Positions 7,612 through 16,714 of a DNA stretch of 40,131 bases are shown one piece after another (within the stretch, counting starts at the first letter, position 1; every line of letters begins with the position of its first letter). The position numbers and the translations under genes were made by a program. Under the pieces are notes generated by a model, which did no database searches, had not been told where the DNA came from, and was given only the letters and a program-made list of their open reading frames with translations. Source of the DNA: Deltaproteobacteria bacterium. GTDB lineage: Bacteria > Desulfobacterota > Syntrophobacteria > Syntrophobacterales > Syntrophobacteraceae. The stretch spans positions 1 to 40,131 of the forward strand of contig JAJYTC010000021.1 of NCBI GenBank assembly GCA_021793275.1, written 5' to 3'.

Positions 7612-7671
7612 TTGCCTCAAAAACAAAACCGCCTACCGGCCAGTGGCAGGTAGGCGTATTTTGAAATAAAG
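7612..7671 (-). terminator. 60-nt stem-loop repeat, copy 2; probable terminator of the glutamate synthase operon
   Basis: Second copy of the 5536-5595 element (55 of 60 positions identical). The stem CGCCTACC/GGTAGGCG keeps pairing because C-to-T in one arm is matched by G-to-A in the other. On the minus strand it lies about 43 nt past the stop of the glutamate synthase gene at 7714, and the stem runs into GTTTTGTTTTTGAGG, the form of an intrinsic terminator. On the plus strand it could also end the PEP-CTERM transcript. Confidence 0.7.
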
Positions 7672-7713
7672 AGCGCATCCGTCGCCGGAAAAAGCGGCGA
7701 AAAATCCTCGCGC

Positions 7714-10056
7714 TTAACCGATCGGTTCGTTTTCCACGAGGTTCCAGACGCCGCAGGGGCATGCGCCGGCGCAGAACCCGCAGCCGATGCACTTTTCCGG
7801 GTCAACGACCATTTCAAATTCCGCCCCGCTCAAGCGGCTTTGCCTCGATATGGCCGATTCCGGGCAGATGGTTACGCATATGCCGCAGTCCCGGCAGGTC
7901 CCGCACGAAGAACACTGGGAGGCGCATGATTCGATGCCGCCAAAACCCGAAAGACGGGGATCGAAGTACTCGAGCTTTACGCGCCCGTAGTCAATCTTCG
8001 AACGCGAAGCCCCGGCCGCAAAATCCTTACCGGACAAAACGGCGCCTATTTTCTCCGCCGCTTTTTTCCCTGCCCCGATTGCATCCGTAAGCAGCCCGAG
8101 CTTTACGGTGTCGCCGATGGCGAAAATCTTCGGGTCGCTTGTCTGAAAATGCTCGTTTACCTTGATAAATCCCCGCTCGGTCTCGACGGTTTCCGGCAAA
8201 AAGTCGAGTTCGGGCAGGTCGCCGACCGAGATGATTATCGTATCCGCCGGAATTACTTCGCCTGTTGTAAGCTCCAGCCCCTCATCGGTAACCGCCTTGC
8301 TGAAGCAGGGCCACCTGAACTTCGCACCCGCCGCTTCGGCTTCCTTGCGTTCCTTGCCAAACGAGAGCGGCGCCTGGATGTCTATCAGCAGGATTTCCTC
8401 GGCCCCGAGCCTGTGGGCTTCGGTTGCCGCATCGCAGCCGACGTTTCCTGCCCCGATGATCAGCACCCGCTTTCCGACCTTCGCTTCGCCCGCTTTGCTG
8501 CTCTGCAAAAACTCGATGGCCGGGATAAGCTTCTCTTTTCCCGGGATGGGCAGCACACGGGGCTTCTGCGTGCCCGATGCGATAACAAGGAAATCAAAGT
8601 CTTCCCTTAGTTCTTCTACGTCGGACCTCTCAAGCCTGCGGCTCAGGTTCACGTGAGGGATCGCTTCCTTCACGCGGGCTACTTCGGCCTGGACGACCTC
8701 GTCGGGGATGCGCGAGCGCGGGATCATCGCCGAGATTTTTCCGCCCAGCTCCGATCTCATATCGTATATGATCGCCTCGTGCCCCTGCCTGCGTAGTTGC
8801 CACGCGACCGATATACCCGCCGGACCGCCTCCTATGACCGCAATTTTTTTGCCGCTTAGCGGGGGAAATTCCGGCAGCTTTGCGGCAACGCTCGCCTTTC
8901 CAAGCATGGAGATGTCGAGCGTGATCATTCTTGCCGTCTGTCTCGTACAGCTCTGCATGCACAGGTTCGGGCAAAGATAGCCGCAAACCGAAGCCGGAAA
9001 AGGCGTGTAGGCGAGAGCCAGGTCAACGGCCTCGTCGACCCTTCCTTCTCGAATGAGCCGCCACCGCTCGTGGACCGGTATCCCTGTCGGGCAGCTCGCC
9101 TCGCACGGCGCAGCAAACTTCCTGTTTTCCCACACCGGCACATAGCGTCTGAGAAAGCCGGTGGTTATAAGAGGGATCGGTGTTCTTTCGAAGTCTACCA
9201 AGTCTCCGATAAGGCCGCCCCCGCCCAACTCGCGATCCCAGACCTCCTGGTGAAAAGCCTCGATGGAACGCCTGGATTTTGAGTATTTTTCACTGGGCCC
9301 GCGGGATTTGAGGACCTGCCAATCCTCGCGGTCGGACAGTTTCGCGTAAAGCTCCGTTTTCCCGATCCCCGATAGAAATGTCTTGAGATTTTCGGTAAGC
9401 CACGCCCAATCGCTGTCTCCGATTGGAATCAGCCTCGCGTCGGCTTTGCTGTAGCCTTTATGCGGTCCCCTGAAAAAGATCTTTCCGCCAACCATTCCTA
9501 CGCAAGGTCGATAGCCCAGCACATTCTCGGGGTCCTGCGGCTCATGTCCGCAGATAACCGCAATGCCGCCCGCCATGAATTCGGCGAAATAGTCGCCGGC
9601 CGAGCCCAGCACCCACAGCTCGGGGGGAGAAAAGCGCGGATTGTGCTTCGTCATGGTCATGCCGCGCGCGCCGATGTTTCCGGCTACATAGACCCTGCCC
9701 TGGGCCATCGCGTTTGCGACGCCGTTGGTGGCATGTCCGTGGACGATAATGTCGGCCCCGGCGTTCAGCCAGCCTACATCGTCCGAAGACGGGCCAAAGA
9801 CTTCGATCAGAGTATTGGGAAAACCCATCGAGCCTACGCGCTGTCCGGGCGCGCCGGTAATTTTTACATGAAGCTTTTGGTTTCCGCCCTTCCAGAGCCT
9901 GCCTCCGATGCCGTGCTGGCCGAAGGCCTCGATCTCCAATACGCGGCAACCCTTCTCGACAGCCTGTTGAATTCTCTCTTCGAGAATACGCGATTCGATA
10001 CGCTGACCGTTTTCCGATCCGGAAAGGTGAACTACCGACCCCTGCTGCTGTTCCAT
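7714..10056 (-). CDS. Glutamate synthase fusion: GXGXG domain + GltD-like oxidoreductase + ferredoxin
   Basis: 780 aa from the ATG at 10056, chosen over 10140 because GGTGGAG lies about 8 nt upstream. Domains in order: GXGXG beta-helix domain of the glutamate synthase large subunit (about 1-240, e.g. IVHGHATNGVANAMAQG); a GltD-like part with N-terminal Fe-S cysteines (CEASCPTGIP, CGYLCPNLC) and two dinucleotide-binding motifs (GGGPAG, GAGNVG); and a C-terminal 2x[4Fe-4S] ferredoxin (CRDCGICVTICP, CIGCGFCAGACP). It would pass electrons from NAD(P)H or ferredoxin to the FMN subunit encoded just upstream. Third gene of a three-gene operon. The GXGXG-GltD fusion with a ferredoxin tail differs from the proteobacterial GltB/GltD layout. 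Confidence 0.93.
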   Translation of the reverse strand: MEQQQGSVVHLSGSENGQRIESRILEERIQQAVEKGCRVLEIEAFGQHGIGGRLWKGGNQKLHVKITGAPGQRVGSMGFPNTLIEVFGPSSDDVGWLNAGADIIVHGHATNGVANAMAQGRVYVAGNIGARGMTMTKHNPRFSPPELWVLGSAGDYFAEFMAGGIAVICGHEPQDPENVLGYRPCVGMVGGKIFFRGPHKGYSKADARLIPIGDSDWAWLTENLKTFLSGIGKTELYAKLSDREDWQVLKSRGPSEKYSKSRRSIEAFHQEVWDRELGGGGLIGDLVDFERTPIPLITTGFLRRYVPVWENRKFAAPCEASCPTGIPVHERWRLIREGRVDEAVDLALAYTPFPASVCGYLCPNLCMQSCTRQTARMITLDISMLGKASVAAKLPEFPPLSGKKIAVIGGGPAGISVAWQLRRQGHEAIIYDMRSELGGKISAMIPRSRIPDEVVQAEVARVKEAIPHVNLSRRLERSDVEELREDFDFLVIASGTQKPRVLPIPGKEKLIPAIEFLQSSKAGEAKVGKRVLIIGAGNVGCDAATEAHRLGAEEILLIDIQAPLSFGKERKEAEAAGAKFRWPCFSKAVTDEGLELTTGEVIPADTIIISVGDLPELDFLPETVETERGFIKVNEHFQTSDPKIFAIGDTVKLGLLTDAIGAGKKAAEKIGAVLSGKDFAAGASRSKIDYGRVKLEYFDPRLSGFGGIESCASQCSSCGTCRDCGICVTICPESAISRQSRLSGAEFEMVVDPEKCIGCGFCAGACPCGVWNLVENEPIG

Positions 10057-10103
10057 ATGCAAACTCCACCAGAGTTTAGACAAGGAGCGGGAAACGGAAA
10101 AAG

Positions 10104-10137
10104 GCGGCTCGCCTGCTCCCTGCTCCCTGCTCCTAGA
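10104..10137. repeat. Heptamer tandem repeat
   Basis: Three tandem copies of TGCTCC(C/T), preceded by a degenerate one, fill much of the 76-nt gap between the second and third glutamate synthase genes and run into the stop of the second. It has the same heptameric character as the other intergenic repeats in this window. Confidence 0.5.
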
Positions 10138-11791
10138 CAACGTATTTTATCTGAAGCCGATCGGCTGCGTTTTTATCGTCTATGGCCAGAGCGTCAGACA
10201 TGCCGATCGGAAGAGAGGTCGAACGTCCCAGGGGAGCAACGATCTTCTTCAGTTCGGTATCGAACGAGAGATATATGTCGACTACCCGCTCGGCCACCTT
10301 CTCGGGATCGAGCCGCCTGTAGAGGCGCGGATCCTGGGAGGTGATGCCCTTGGGGCACAAGCCTATGTTGCAGACATTGCACCGGTCGGTCTCGGAGCCC
10401 ACGCACCCTGCAGCTGCCTGCATCATGTATTTGCCCACCTGGACCCCGCTTGCTCCGAGCATTATGAGCGCGGCGGCGTTTGCCGCAAGCTTGCCGTTCT
10501 TGCCAACCCCTCCTCCCGCAAAAAGCGGGACTTCGTTCTGTTTGCCCAGCCTTGCGAGGTTGAGGTAGCAGTCGCGTATGTTGCTCGCTATCGGATGCCC
10601 CATATGGTCCATCGATACGTTATAGGCAGCGCCCGTTCCGCCGTCTTCGCCGTCAATGGCCAGCCCGCCGGCATAGGCGTTTCGCGTAAGGTTGTTAAGC
10701 ACCGCAAGGGCGGTCGAGGTGCCCGAAATCTTCGGATAGACCGGTACTCTGAAACCCCAGGCCATGTACATCGACTGGATCATTTTGGCGACCGATTCCT
10801 CGATCGAATACTTCGTCTGATGGGTCGGCGGGCTGGGAAGGCTCACCCCCGAGGGCACTCCGCGAATGGCGGCTATCAGCTTGTTGACCTTGTACCACAT
10901 CAGCAATCCGCCGTCGCCGGGTTTTGCCCCCTGGCCGTATTTGATCTCGATCGCGCAGGGGTCTTCCTTCATCTCGGGCAGGGCATGAATTATTTCGTCC
11001 CAGCCGAAATAGCCGCTGGCTATCTGTAAAATCGTGTACTTTAAAAATCTCGACCGCAGCAGCCGGGGCGGGCAGCCGCCTTCGCCCGTACACATCCTGA
11101 CGGGCATTCCGAGCTCTTCATTGAGATACGCCACTCCCATCTGGAGCCCTTCCCACATGTTCGGAGAAAGAGCGCCGAAAGACATGCTGCCGATGATAAG
11201 AGGGTATATCTCCCGCACCGGGGGAATCCAGCCGTTTTCTCGGTAGAGCCTGAGGTTTTCCTCCGGAGGCAGCACGCGCCCCAGAAGCGTGCGCAGTTCG
11301 AATTCGTGGCGGCCCGCATCGAGCGCCGGGTCGGTAAGCATCGAGATTCGGGTGAACTTAATACGGTCGAGCGTCCCCAGATTGAGGTAATCGGGCGCGT
11401 TTCTCCTGCCTCCGCGCCTTCTGGGCTGGCCTCCACGATTTATATGGAAGCGCTGCTTATCGATTTCCTCAGACCTTTCCGCTATGATCGCGCCGTTCGG
11501 ACACACCAGGTTGCACATCCCGCATCCTGTGCAGGCGTATGCGGGATCGGTTTTTTGCCTCACCCCGTGATAAACCTGGTAAACATTGGACGACGCCGTC
11601 GCCGGGCCGATTTCGGCCAGGGAAGGTATCTGAACGATTCTTTTTCTGTGCACGCCGAGCTCGATTGCCTGAACGGGGCAAACAGCGCAGCACCGGCCGC
11701 ACAGAGTGCATTTTTCTTTATCCCACCTGACCTGCCACAACAGGTCCCTCACGCTCAGTGAAGAAGGGATAATGGTTCCGTTTGCGAGCAT
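10133..11791 (-). CDS. Glutamate synthase FMN-binding central domain with N-terminal ferredoxin
   Basis: 552 aa. Residues about 25-100 form a dicluster ferredoxin domain (CTLCGRCCAVCP, CTGCGMCNLVCP). The rest is the FMN-binding synthase barrel. Recognisable pieces are IIGSMSFGALS, CTGEGGCPP, KYGQGAKPGDGG, the DGEDGGTGAAY loop and a C-terminal cysteine set (CNVCNIGLCPKG) corresponding to the [3Fe-4S] cluster site. It converts 2-oxoglutarate plus channelled ammonia to glutamate. GGAGG lies 7 nt before the ATG. The start overlaps the end of the glutaminase gene by 37 nt, indicating translational coupling. This is the archaeal/anaerobe arrangement in which the GltB domains are separate polypeptides. 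Confidence 0.95.
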   Translation of the reverse strand: MLANGTIIPSSLSVRDLLWQVRWDKEKCTLCGRCCAVCPVQAIELGVHRKRIVQIPSLAEIGPATASSNVYQVYHGVRQKTDPAYACTGCGMCNLVCPNGAIIAERSEEIDKQRFHINRGGQPRRRGGRRNAPDYLNLGTLDRIKFTRISMLTDPALDAGRHEFELRTLLGRVLPPEENLRLYRENGWIPPVREIYPLIIGSMSFGALSPNMWEGLQMGVAYLNEELGMPVRMCTGEGGCPPRLLRSRFLKYTILQIASGYFGWDEIIHALPEMKEDPCAIEIKYGQGAKPGDGGLLMWYKVNKLIAAIRGVPSGVSLPSPPTHQTKYSIEESVAKMIQSMYMAWGFRVPVYPKISGTSTALAVLNNLTRNAYAGGLAIDGEDGGTGAAYNVSMDHMGHPIASNIRDCYLNLARLGKQNEVPLFAGGGVGKNGKLAANAAALIMLGASGVQVGKYMMQAAAGCVGSETDRCNVCNIGLCPKGITSQDPRLYRRLDPEKVAERVVDIYLSFDTELKKIVAPLGRSTSLPIGMSDALAIDDKNAADRLQIKYVV

Positions 11792-12888
11792 ATCCGGACC
11801 TCCGAGCGGTCAGAAGGTACAATGACCGTATCAAGATGCATCGGCTGAAAATCTTTGCTTTTGTCGCGGTCGGGGATCGCGGCTTCAAGACCGCACATCT
11901 CCGAGGAAAATGCGTACAACCCCTTCCTGCCACCGGCTACCGCCGGTCGGAGTTTTTTGCGGTCCTGGACGAGGAAAACGCTGTTATCGGGCAGCCGTCC
12001 GATGACACAGTTGGGACCGTCGATAATGAGCCTGCGGCATGAATGTTTGAGTTGCCTTAGAAAACCTCCGTCGGGGTGAGACTCCAAAGCCTCATCCTGC
12101 AGAGGTGTGATTATATGCTTGTATGCCTCGATGCCCAAACCGAGGCTGTTGAGCATATAATGGGCTATATGAGTGAAAACCTCGGAGTCGGACTGGTACC
12201 CCATGTAGCCCGGAAAGCCGCGCGACATGAGATACTCGCGAATCGGCACGAAAGCCGTGTTTTCCCCGTTGGTCATCGAAGCTATGCCCTGGATGAAAAA
12301 GGGATGGCAGGCGTAGAGGTTTATCGCATAATTGGTGTTCTGCCTGCCCTGGGCGAGAACCACCCTGGCCCTCAGCTCTTCGTTGTCCAATTGGAGGTAT
12401 TCGGCCACCTTTAATGGATCGCCGATCTCCTTTATCATGATCACGTCCGGCCAGAAGCTGTAGATGATCATGTCCTCGTTTTCCTCGCCCATCCGCCTCA
12501 ACTCGAGGCGCGCCATCATGAGGCGAAACTCTATTTCCCCGCGCTCCAACCCCTCCCATGACTGGGGATACTCATAGGCGCGGATTACATAAACATCGCG
12601 CTTGGGAGTCCCGGGAGGCGGCGTTTTTTTCGCAGTGCGCACCGAAACCTTGTGCTTGGTCAAAAAACCGAGGTTCATCATGAACTGATCGAGCCGCTTG
12701 ACGCCTTCGCCGGTGCATATGCCCGATAGAATCGGCAGTCCCTTCAGCTCCTCGAACGGCCCGCCCAGGTCGCTCATAAACAGGCCGACCCCCGAGCCGT
12801 CATGACCCTCCCGCATAACATCGAGGGCCCTCAATGCCAGGATTGGCGACAGAGGCTCGTTACTCGTTATCGCGATCAAACGACACAT
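11755..12888 (-). CDS. Glutamate synthase glutaminase subunit (class II glutamine amidotransferase)
   Basis: 377 aa starting MCRLIAI: removal of Met would expose Cys2, the N-terminal nucleophile of class II (Ntn) amidotransferases. Other family features are REGHDGSGVG, NGENTAF and GYQSDSEVF. It releases ammonia from glutamine for the FMN subunit encoded next. First gene of the three-gene operon, with AGGAG 11 nt upstream of the ATG. All three GltB functions plus the electron-input module are present, so the operon could make a complete enzyme. Confidence 0.93.
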   Translation of the reverse strand: MCRLIAITSNEPLSPILALRALDVMREGHDGSGVGLFMSDLGGPFEELKGLPILSGICTGEGVKRLDQFMMNLGFLTKHKVSVRTAKKTPPPGTPKRDVYVIRAYEYPQSWEGLERGEIEFRLMMARLELRRMGEENEDMIIYSFWPDVIMIKEIGDPLKVAEYLQLDNEELRARVVLAQGRQNTNYAINLYACHPFFIQGIASMTNGENTAFVPIREYLMSRGFPGYMGYQSDSEVFTHIAHYMLNSLGLGIEAYKHIITPLQDEALESHPDGGFLRQLKHSCRRLIIDGPNCVIGRLPDNSVFLVQDRKKLRPAVAGGRKGLYAFSSEMCGLEAAIPDRDKSKDFQPMHLDTVIVPSDRSEVRICSQTEPLSLLH

Positions 12889-13445
12889 TAGGCTCTATTC
12901 TCCTGCTGTTTTTTTATCCACGCTCCCGTCCCGGCAACGACGAAACCTTCGGTTGCGCGCCAAAACGGGATAATCTAAATCTGGTTCGCTCAGGGATACG
13001 ATCTATGGACACCCGGGGGGAAACTCTCTACGACGCCCGCTGCCGCTCATGCCCGCGGCCTTGCCTTCAGTTTCATTCAAGGTCCCGTATCCGATTGTGC
13101 ATGACAGATGTTCAAAATTTATAACAATACCAGAATGATCCGGCTTTTGGCAAACAAATTCCGCAAATTCGAAGCGCCGGGCTGGGACCCAAACGGTTCT
13201 CCGCTCCAAATTCGCCTTACTCTCTTCGTAATTTCGGGATGAAGATAGATAACATATCGATTGTAAAAGTACAGAGGCAGTTTCGTGGAAAAAAATCGTA
13301 TGAGCCCGGCAATGCCCGCGACTTAAGGCTTTGCCGCTCAAAAGGCCAGGGGCGGCAGGCGAGGGGAGCCGCTCACTCCCCCCCCACCCCCACGGGAATC
13401 CGGCGCCGCTGGCGCCAAAATCCATCCTCTTTCTCGACGCCTGGC
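12889..13445. other. 557-nt gap without a supported gene
   Basis: All ORFs here are poor and overlap one another. The minus strand carries a G-run at about 13378-13392. The palindrome GGCGCC-GCT-GGCGCC near 13402 may be the 3' hairpin of the 13446 gene, though no T-tract follows it. The promoter of the glutamate synthase operon should lie near 12.9-13.0 kb, but no convincing -35/-10 or -24/-12 pair was found. Confidence 0.4.
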
Positions 13446-14342
13446 TCACCCCGCCGGCGCGGCAACGCCCGCATCTTTTGCCGCGAGCTGAGCGAGGGCG
13501 GACCAGTCGAGTTTTTCTCCTCCCTGAGCAAGCAGGGCCAGGAAGCGGTCGTGAACAAGGCTGGCAAGAGGCATGGGCACGCGAAGCGAATCGGCGGCCT
13601 CCATGGCCAGGCGGATATCCTTATGGCCAAGCGGAGCGGCAAAGCCGGCCGGTTCGAATCTTCGCTCTGCGATCAACCTCCCATAGGTGCTGTAGACAGG
13701 CGCGCTGAAAAGAGTCGAGGTCAGAAAATCCACATAAAGGCCCGGGTCCACGCCGGCCTTGCCTACAAGCGCCATCGCTTCGCCAAGCGCTTCGATTACC
13801 GACGCTATCAGAAAGTTGCCGCTTAGCTTGATCAGATTTGCCGTCCCGGGTTTGTCGCCGAAAACGAAGACCTTTTGGCCCATCGCCGCGAGAAGCGGCA
13901 TGCTTTTTTCCAAAGTATCCGGCGAACCTGCGGCGGCGATGAACAGTTTGGCTGCCGCGGCCGCATCGGGCCGCCCGAATACGGGCGCAGAGAGGAAGCG
14001 CTGCCCGGCCTGCGCGTGTGCCTCGGCAAGCCTTTCCGACAAGGCTACGCTGATGGTGCTCATGGAAATGTGGACCGCGCCTCGCGAAAGACTGCCGATA
14101 ATGCCGTCTCCCCCGAAAGATAGGCTCTCAACCGCGGCGTCGTTGGCCAGCATCGTTATCACGGCCTCGCCCCCGCAGGCGTCCTCCACGCGGGCCGCCG
14201 GCAGCGCGCCTTGGTCCACAAGCGGTTTCATCTTTGCGGCCGTTCTGTTGTAGACGGTGACCTCATGGCCGGCCTTGAGAAGGTTGGCCGCCATGCCTGA
14301 CCCCATGTTTCCCAGCCCTATGAATCCTGCTTTCATAATCAT
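13446..14342 (-). CDS. Beta-hydroxyacid dehydrogenase family (3-hydroxyisobutyrate dehydrogenase-like)
   Basis: 298 aa. The N-terminal Rossmann domain has GFIGLGNMGSGMA and an NADP-type region (VYNRTAAK). The substrate-binding motif region is seen as GRPDAAAAA after FLSAPVFG. The catalytic Lys lies in NLIKLSGNF. The family reduces or oxidises short beta-hydroxyacids or semialdehydes (3-hydroxyisobutyrate, tartronate semialdehyde, succinic semialdehyde); the exact substrate cannot be read from the sequence. Two ATGs are possible (14342 and 14336), and AGGAG is spaced better for the second. It lies downstream of the acyl-CoA synthetase gene on the same strand with a 70-nt gap, so joint transcription is likely. 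Confidence 0.9.
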   Translation of the reverse strand: MIMKAGFIGLGNMGSGMAANLLKAGHEVTVYNRTAAKMKPLVDQGALPAARVEDACGGEAVITMLANDAAVESLSFGGDGIIGSLSRGAVHISMSTISVALSERLAEAHAQAGQRFLSAPVFGRPDAAAAAKLFIAAAGSPDTLEKSMPLLAAMGQKVFVFGDKPGTANLIKLSGNFLIASVIEALGEAMALVGKAGVDPGLYVDFLTSTLFSAPVYSTYGRLIAERRFEPAGFAAPLGHKDIRLAMEAADSLRVPMPLASLVHDRFLALLAQGGEKLDWSALAQLAAKDAGVAAPAG

Positions 14343-14412
14343 TTTCTCCTGAGAGCGCAGCGCGAAAAACCCTCACGTTGCGTTCTGTGGGAGCCGGAAG
14401 CACCTACTGGCC

Positions 14413-15924
14413 TCAAGCCCCCCGCGCCGGGGAACTTTCTTCAATCTGCCGCTTCAACTCCCTTTTGAGTAGCTTTCCCGCCTGGCTCTTCGGGATGTCA
14501 CTCACTATCCGGAACTCCTTGGGAACCTTGAATGAGGAAAGACGAGATTTAAGAAATTGCTTGAGTTCGTCCGTATCCAGGGACTGCCCCGGCTTGGTGG
14601 TGATAATAGCCGTCACCCGCTCCCCCCATTCCTTGTCGGGCAAGCCGATTACGGCGCATTCCTGAACTTCGGGCCGGGTGTAGAGCAGTTCTTCGATTTC
14701 GCGCGGATAGACGTTTTCCCCGCCGGTTATGATCATATCCTTCAGCCGGTCGACTATGTAGAGATGTCCACCTTCACCTATCAGGCCGATATCCCCGCTT
14801 CTGAACCATTCCCCCCAGAAGGCCGACTGTGTCTCAGCAGGGGCGTTGAAATATCCCTTCATGATGTTGCGCGCCCGGATACAAATCTCTCCCTCTACTC
14901 CCTCCGGTGCGGGCTCCCCGTTGAGATCCCGGATCTGCACTTCGACAGTCCCCACCGGTGTGCCCACCGAACCCACCACATGCCGATGATAGTGATTGAA
15001 AGTAACCATCGAGGCGCTTTCCGTCATTCCATAGGCTTCATGGATGGCAAGCCCGGTCCTATCCTTCCATTGGCGCACCACCTCCGAGGCCATGCTGGCG
15101 GCAGCGGAAAAACAGTATCGAACGGCCCCAAGCTTTTCCTTGAGACCCTCCAGGGCCAGCAGCCGGATGTATACCGTCGGTACGCAATACAGCTTTGTGA
15201 CCCGCCCGGCCGACATGACTTCCAAAACACGATCCATGTCGAAAGACGGCAGCAGTTCCAGAGATCCCCCGCTCAGTATCGTTGCGTTCAAGATGTGCAT
15301 TTGCCCGAAAACATGGTGAAAGGGCAAAAAACACAGGGCCCGGTCCTGCTCATTGGAGCGCTCGTTGAAAACCACATTATGGATGGCCGTATTGATGTTC
15401 TCGTGACTGAGCATGACACCCTTGGGGATACCGGTCGTACCACCGGTAAAAAGAATAGCGGCCGTATCCGACCGATCGCGGCCCCCAGCCCTGAAAGAAG
15501 ACGTTCCCATCTCAAGGAAGGCCTTCATTTCAAGCTCGCAGCCCTTACCGATGACGTGCTCGACGATCCCGGGGCTGCGCAGGCGCCGGAAATCCTCCAA
15601 TTTATCTTCACTTGTAAACACGACCTTGGGCTTGGTAAGCGATGTCAGCGATTGCACTTCGTCACTTTTGGCCAGGCCCGGTAAAGTCACCGCCACCGCA
15701 CCGGCTTTTAGACATCCGTAGTATAAGATCAGCCACTCCGCGGAATTGGCCGCACAGAGCCCGACATGGTCCCCGGCCTCTACCCCCAGTTTGGCGAGTG
15801 CCGTCGCCGCCCGATTGACCTGTTCGTTGAACTGGCTGTAGGTAATCTCCCTGGCCCCCTCGCGAATTACCGGACGATCAGGGAAATAAAGAGATGAGCG
15901 TTCCAAGTTTTCTGCGATATTCAC
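14413..15924 (-). CDS. AMP-forming acyl-CoA synthetase
   Basis: 503 aa, GTG start at 15924 with GGAGG upstream. ANL-superfamily motifs: the P-loop-like FTGGTTGIPKGVMLSH (about 160-175), HEAYGMTES (A5-type), the hinge/ATP-binding region WFRSGDIG, VDRLKDMIITGGENVYP, and the catalytic Lys near the end (QAGKLLKRELK). It activates a carboxylic acid to its CoA thioester via an acyl-AMP. FadD-like medium/long-chain or aromatic/branched acids are all possible. It is paired with a hydroxyacid dehydrogenase, consistent with a catabolic role in a syntroph or sulfate reducer. Confidence 0.93.
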   Translation of the reverse strand: MNIAENLERSSLYFPDRPVIREGAREITYSQFNEQVNRAATALAKLGVEAGDHVGLCAANSAEWLILYYGCLKAGAVAVTLPGLAKSDEVQSLTSLTKPKVVFTSEDKLEDFRRLRSPGIVEHVIGKGCELEMKAFLEMGTSSFRAGGRDRSDTAAILFTGGTTGIPKGVMLSHENINTAIHNVVFNERSNEQDRALCFLPFHHVFGQMHILNATILSGGSLELLPSFDMDRVLEVMSAGRVTKLYCVPTVYIRLLALEGLKEKLGAVRYCFSAAASMASEVVRQWKDRTGLAIHEAYGMTESASMVTFNHYHRHVVGSVGTPVGTVEVQIRDLNGEPAPEGVEGEICIRARNIMKGYFNAPAETQSAFWGEWFRSGDIGLIGEGGHLYIVDRLKDMIITGGENVYPREIEELLYTRPEVQECAVIGLPDKEWGERVTAIITTKPGQSLDTDELKQFLKSRLSSFKVPKEFRIVSDIPKSQAGKLLKRELKRQIEESSPARGA

Positions 15925-16169
15925 GGCTGAAATACCTCCAGGTTAGGCCCCTGAGGGCTTGGCAAATCATGCCGCGCGGCGCGCTGGTAAGCCCTGCCGC
16001 GCCCTTTGCCGGTAGGGGCGTAAGTAAGAAAGGGCTGTTTGTTGGAGATCATTTCGCAGGGCGGCGCTCTCTCCAACCGGTTTGATAGCAATTGCACAAG
16101 CGATTCTATATTATTGCCGCTTTATTGAGAAGCTCTTTCATTGGTTTTCGCTTTTGATGCCTTCCCGTT

Positions 16170-16427
16170 TTCTTGTCAAAAGTCCTGGCCTTTGCGTTCG
16201 GTCTGTCCGCGGAGATCGAACGGAACTTGATCTCTAAGTGCGCCGTGGAAGAGCTGACCGGGAAGAAAAAGGAAGGCAAAAGGCTCGGAGAGCCGAAGGC
16301 CAGCCTCGCCAAAGTTGCGAAACTCACTGGCAGGGAAAATGAGATCAAATTGCTGCTTGAAAAGGGGGGGCAGCGCGATCATAAAAATTTTCGGTGTAAT
16401 AGGTCGCCCCTTCGCCATCAGCGTTGA
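16170..16427 (+). pseudogene. Serine recombinase (resolvase/invertase family) C-terminal relic
   Basis: The plus frame reads SKVLAFAFGLSAEIERNLIS followed by a GKKKEGKRLGEPK-type segment. This is the hinge helix and linker of serine site-specific recombinases (usually ...AEIERxLIS...KKxEGxxLGRPKG). The catalytic N-terminal domain with the active-site Ser is absent. Near the end a run of seven G shifts the frame. The expected HTH text continues in another frame (SAIIKIFGVN) and then returns to the first frame (RSPLRH). The gene is therefore truncated at the 5' end and frameshifted twice. The rest of 15925-16714 shows no other supported gene; the minus ORF 16345..16653 was not recognised. Confidence 0.75.
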
Positions 16428-16714
16428 ACTTTGGGGGGCGCTCGCAGAGCCAAGCCTTGCGCTCTCCCCGTGAGGTCGAATACCGCTCACTTTCGCATCG
16501 AAATTTACTATAATCAAATTTACTTGAAGCCGGTGTATAATTAAAATTTTTCCGGGGGGAGAAAATCGGCCCGACAATGTCGCTGGAATGCTTGGCAGGG
16601 GAAGTTGATGCATTATGCCGGACGACATTAGGCGGCATGCGCCCATCGATCACTTTTAATCAGAATGTATTTGTGTTGCTTTGGAGTGGATTTATATAGC
16701 TAATGGAGAGAACG

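Noticed and set aside
13645-13665. GGTTCGAATC resembling a tRNA T-loop
   Set aside because: It is inside the hydroxyacid dehydrogenase gene and no acceptor or anticodon arms fold around it.
14557-15684. 375-aa plus-strand ORF opposite the acyl-CoA synthetase
   Set aside because: Shadow of a clear ANL-family enzyme on the minus strand.
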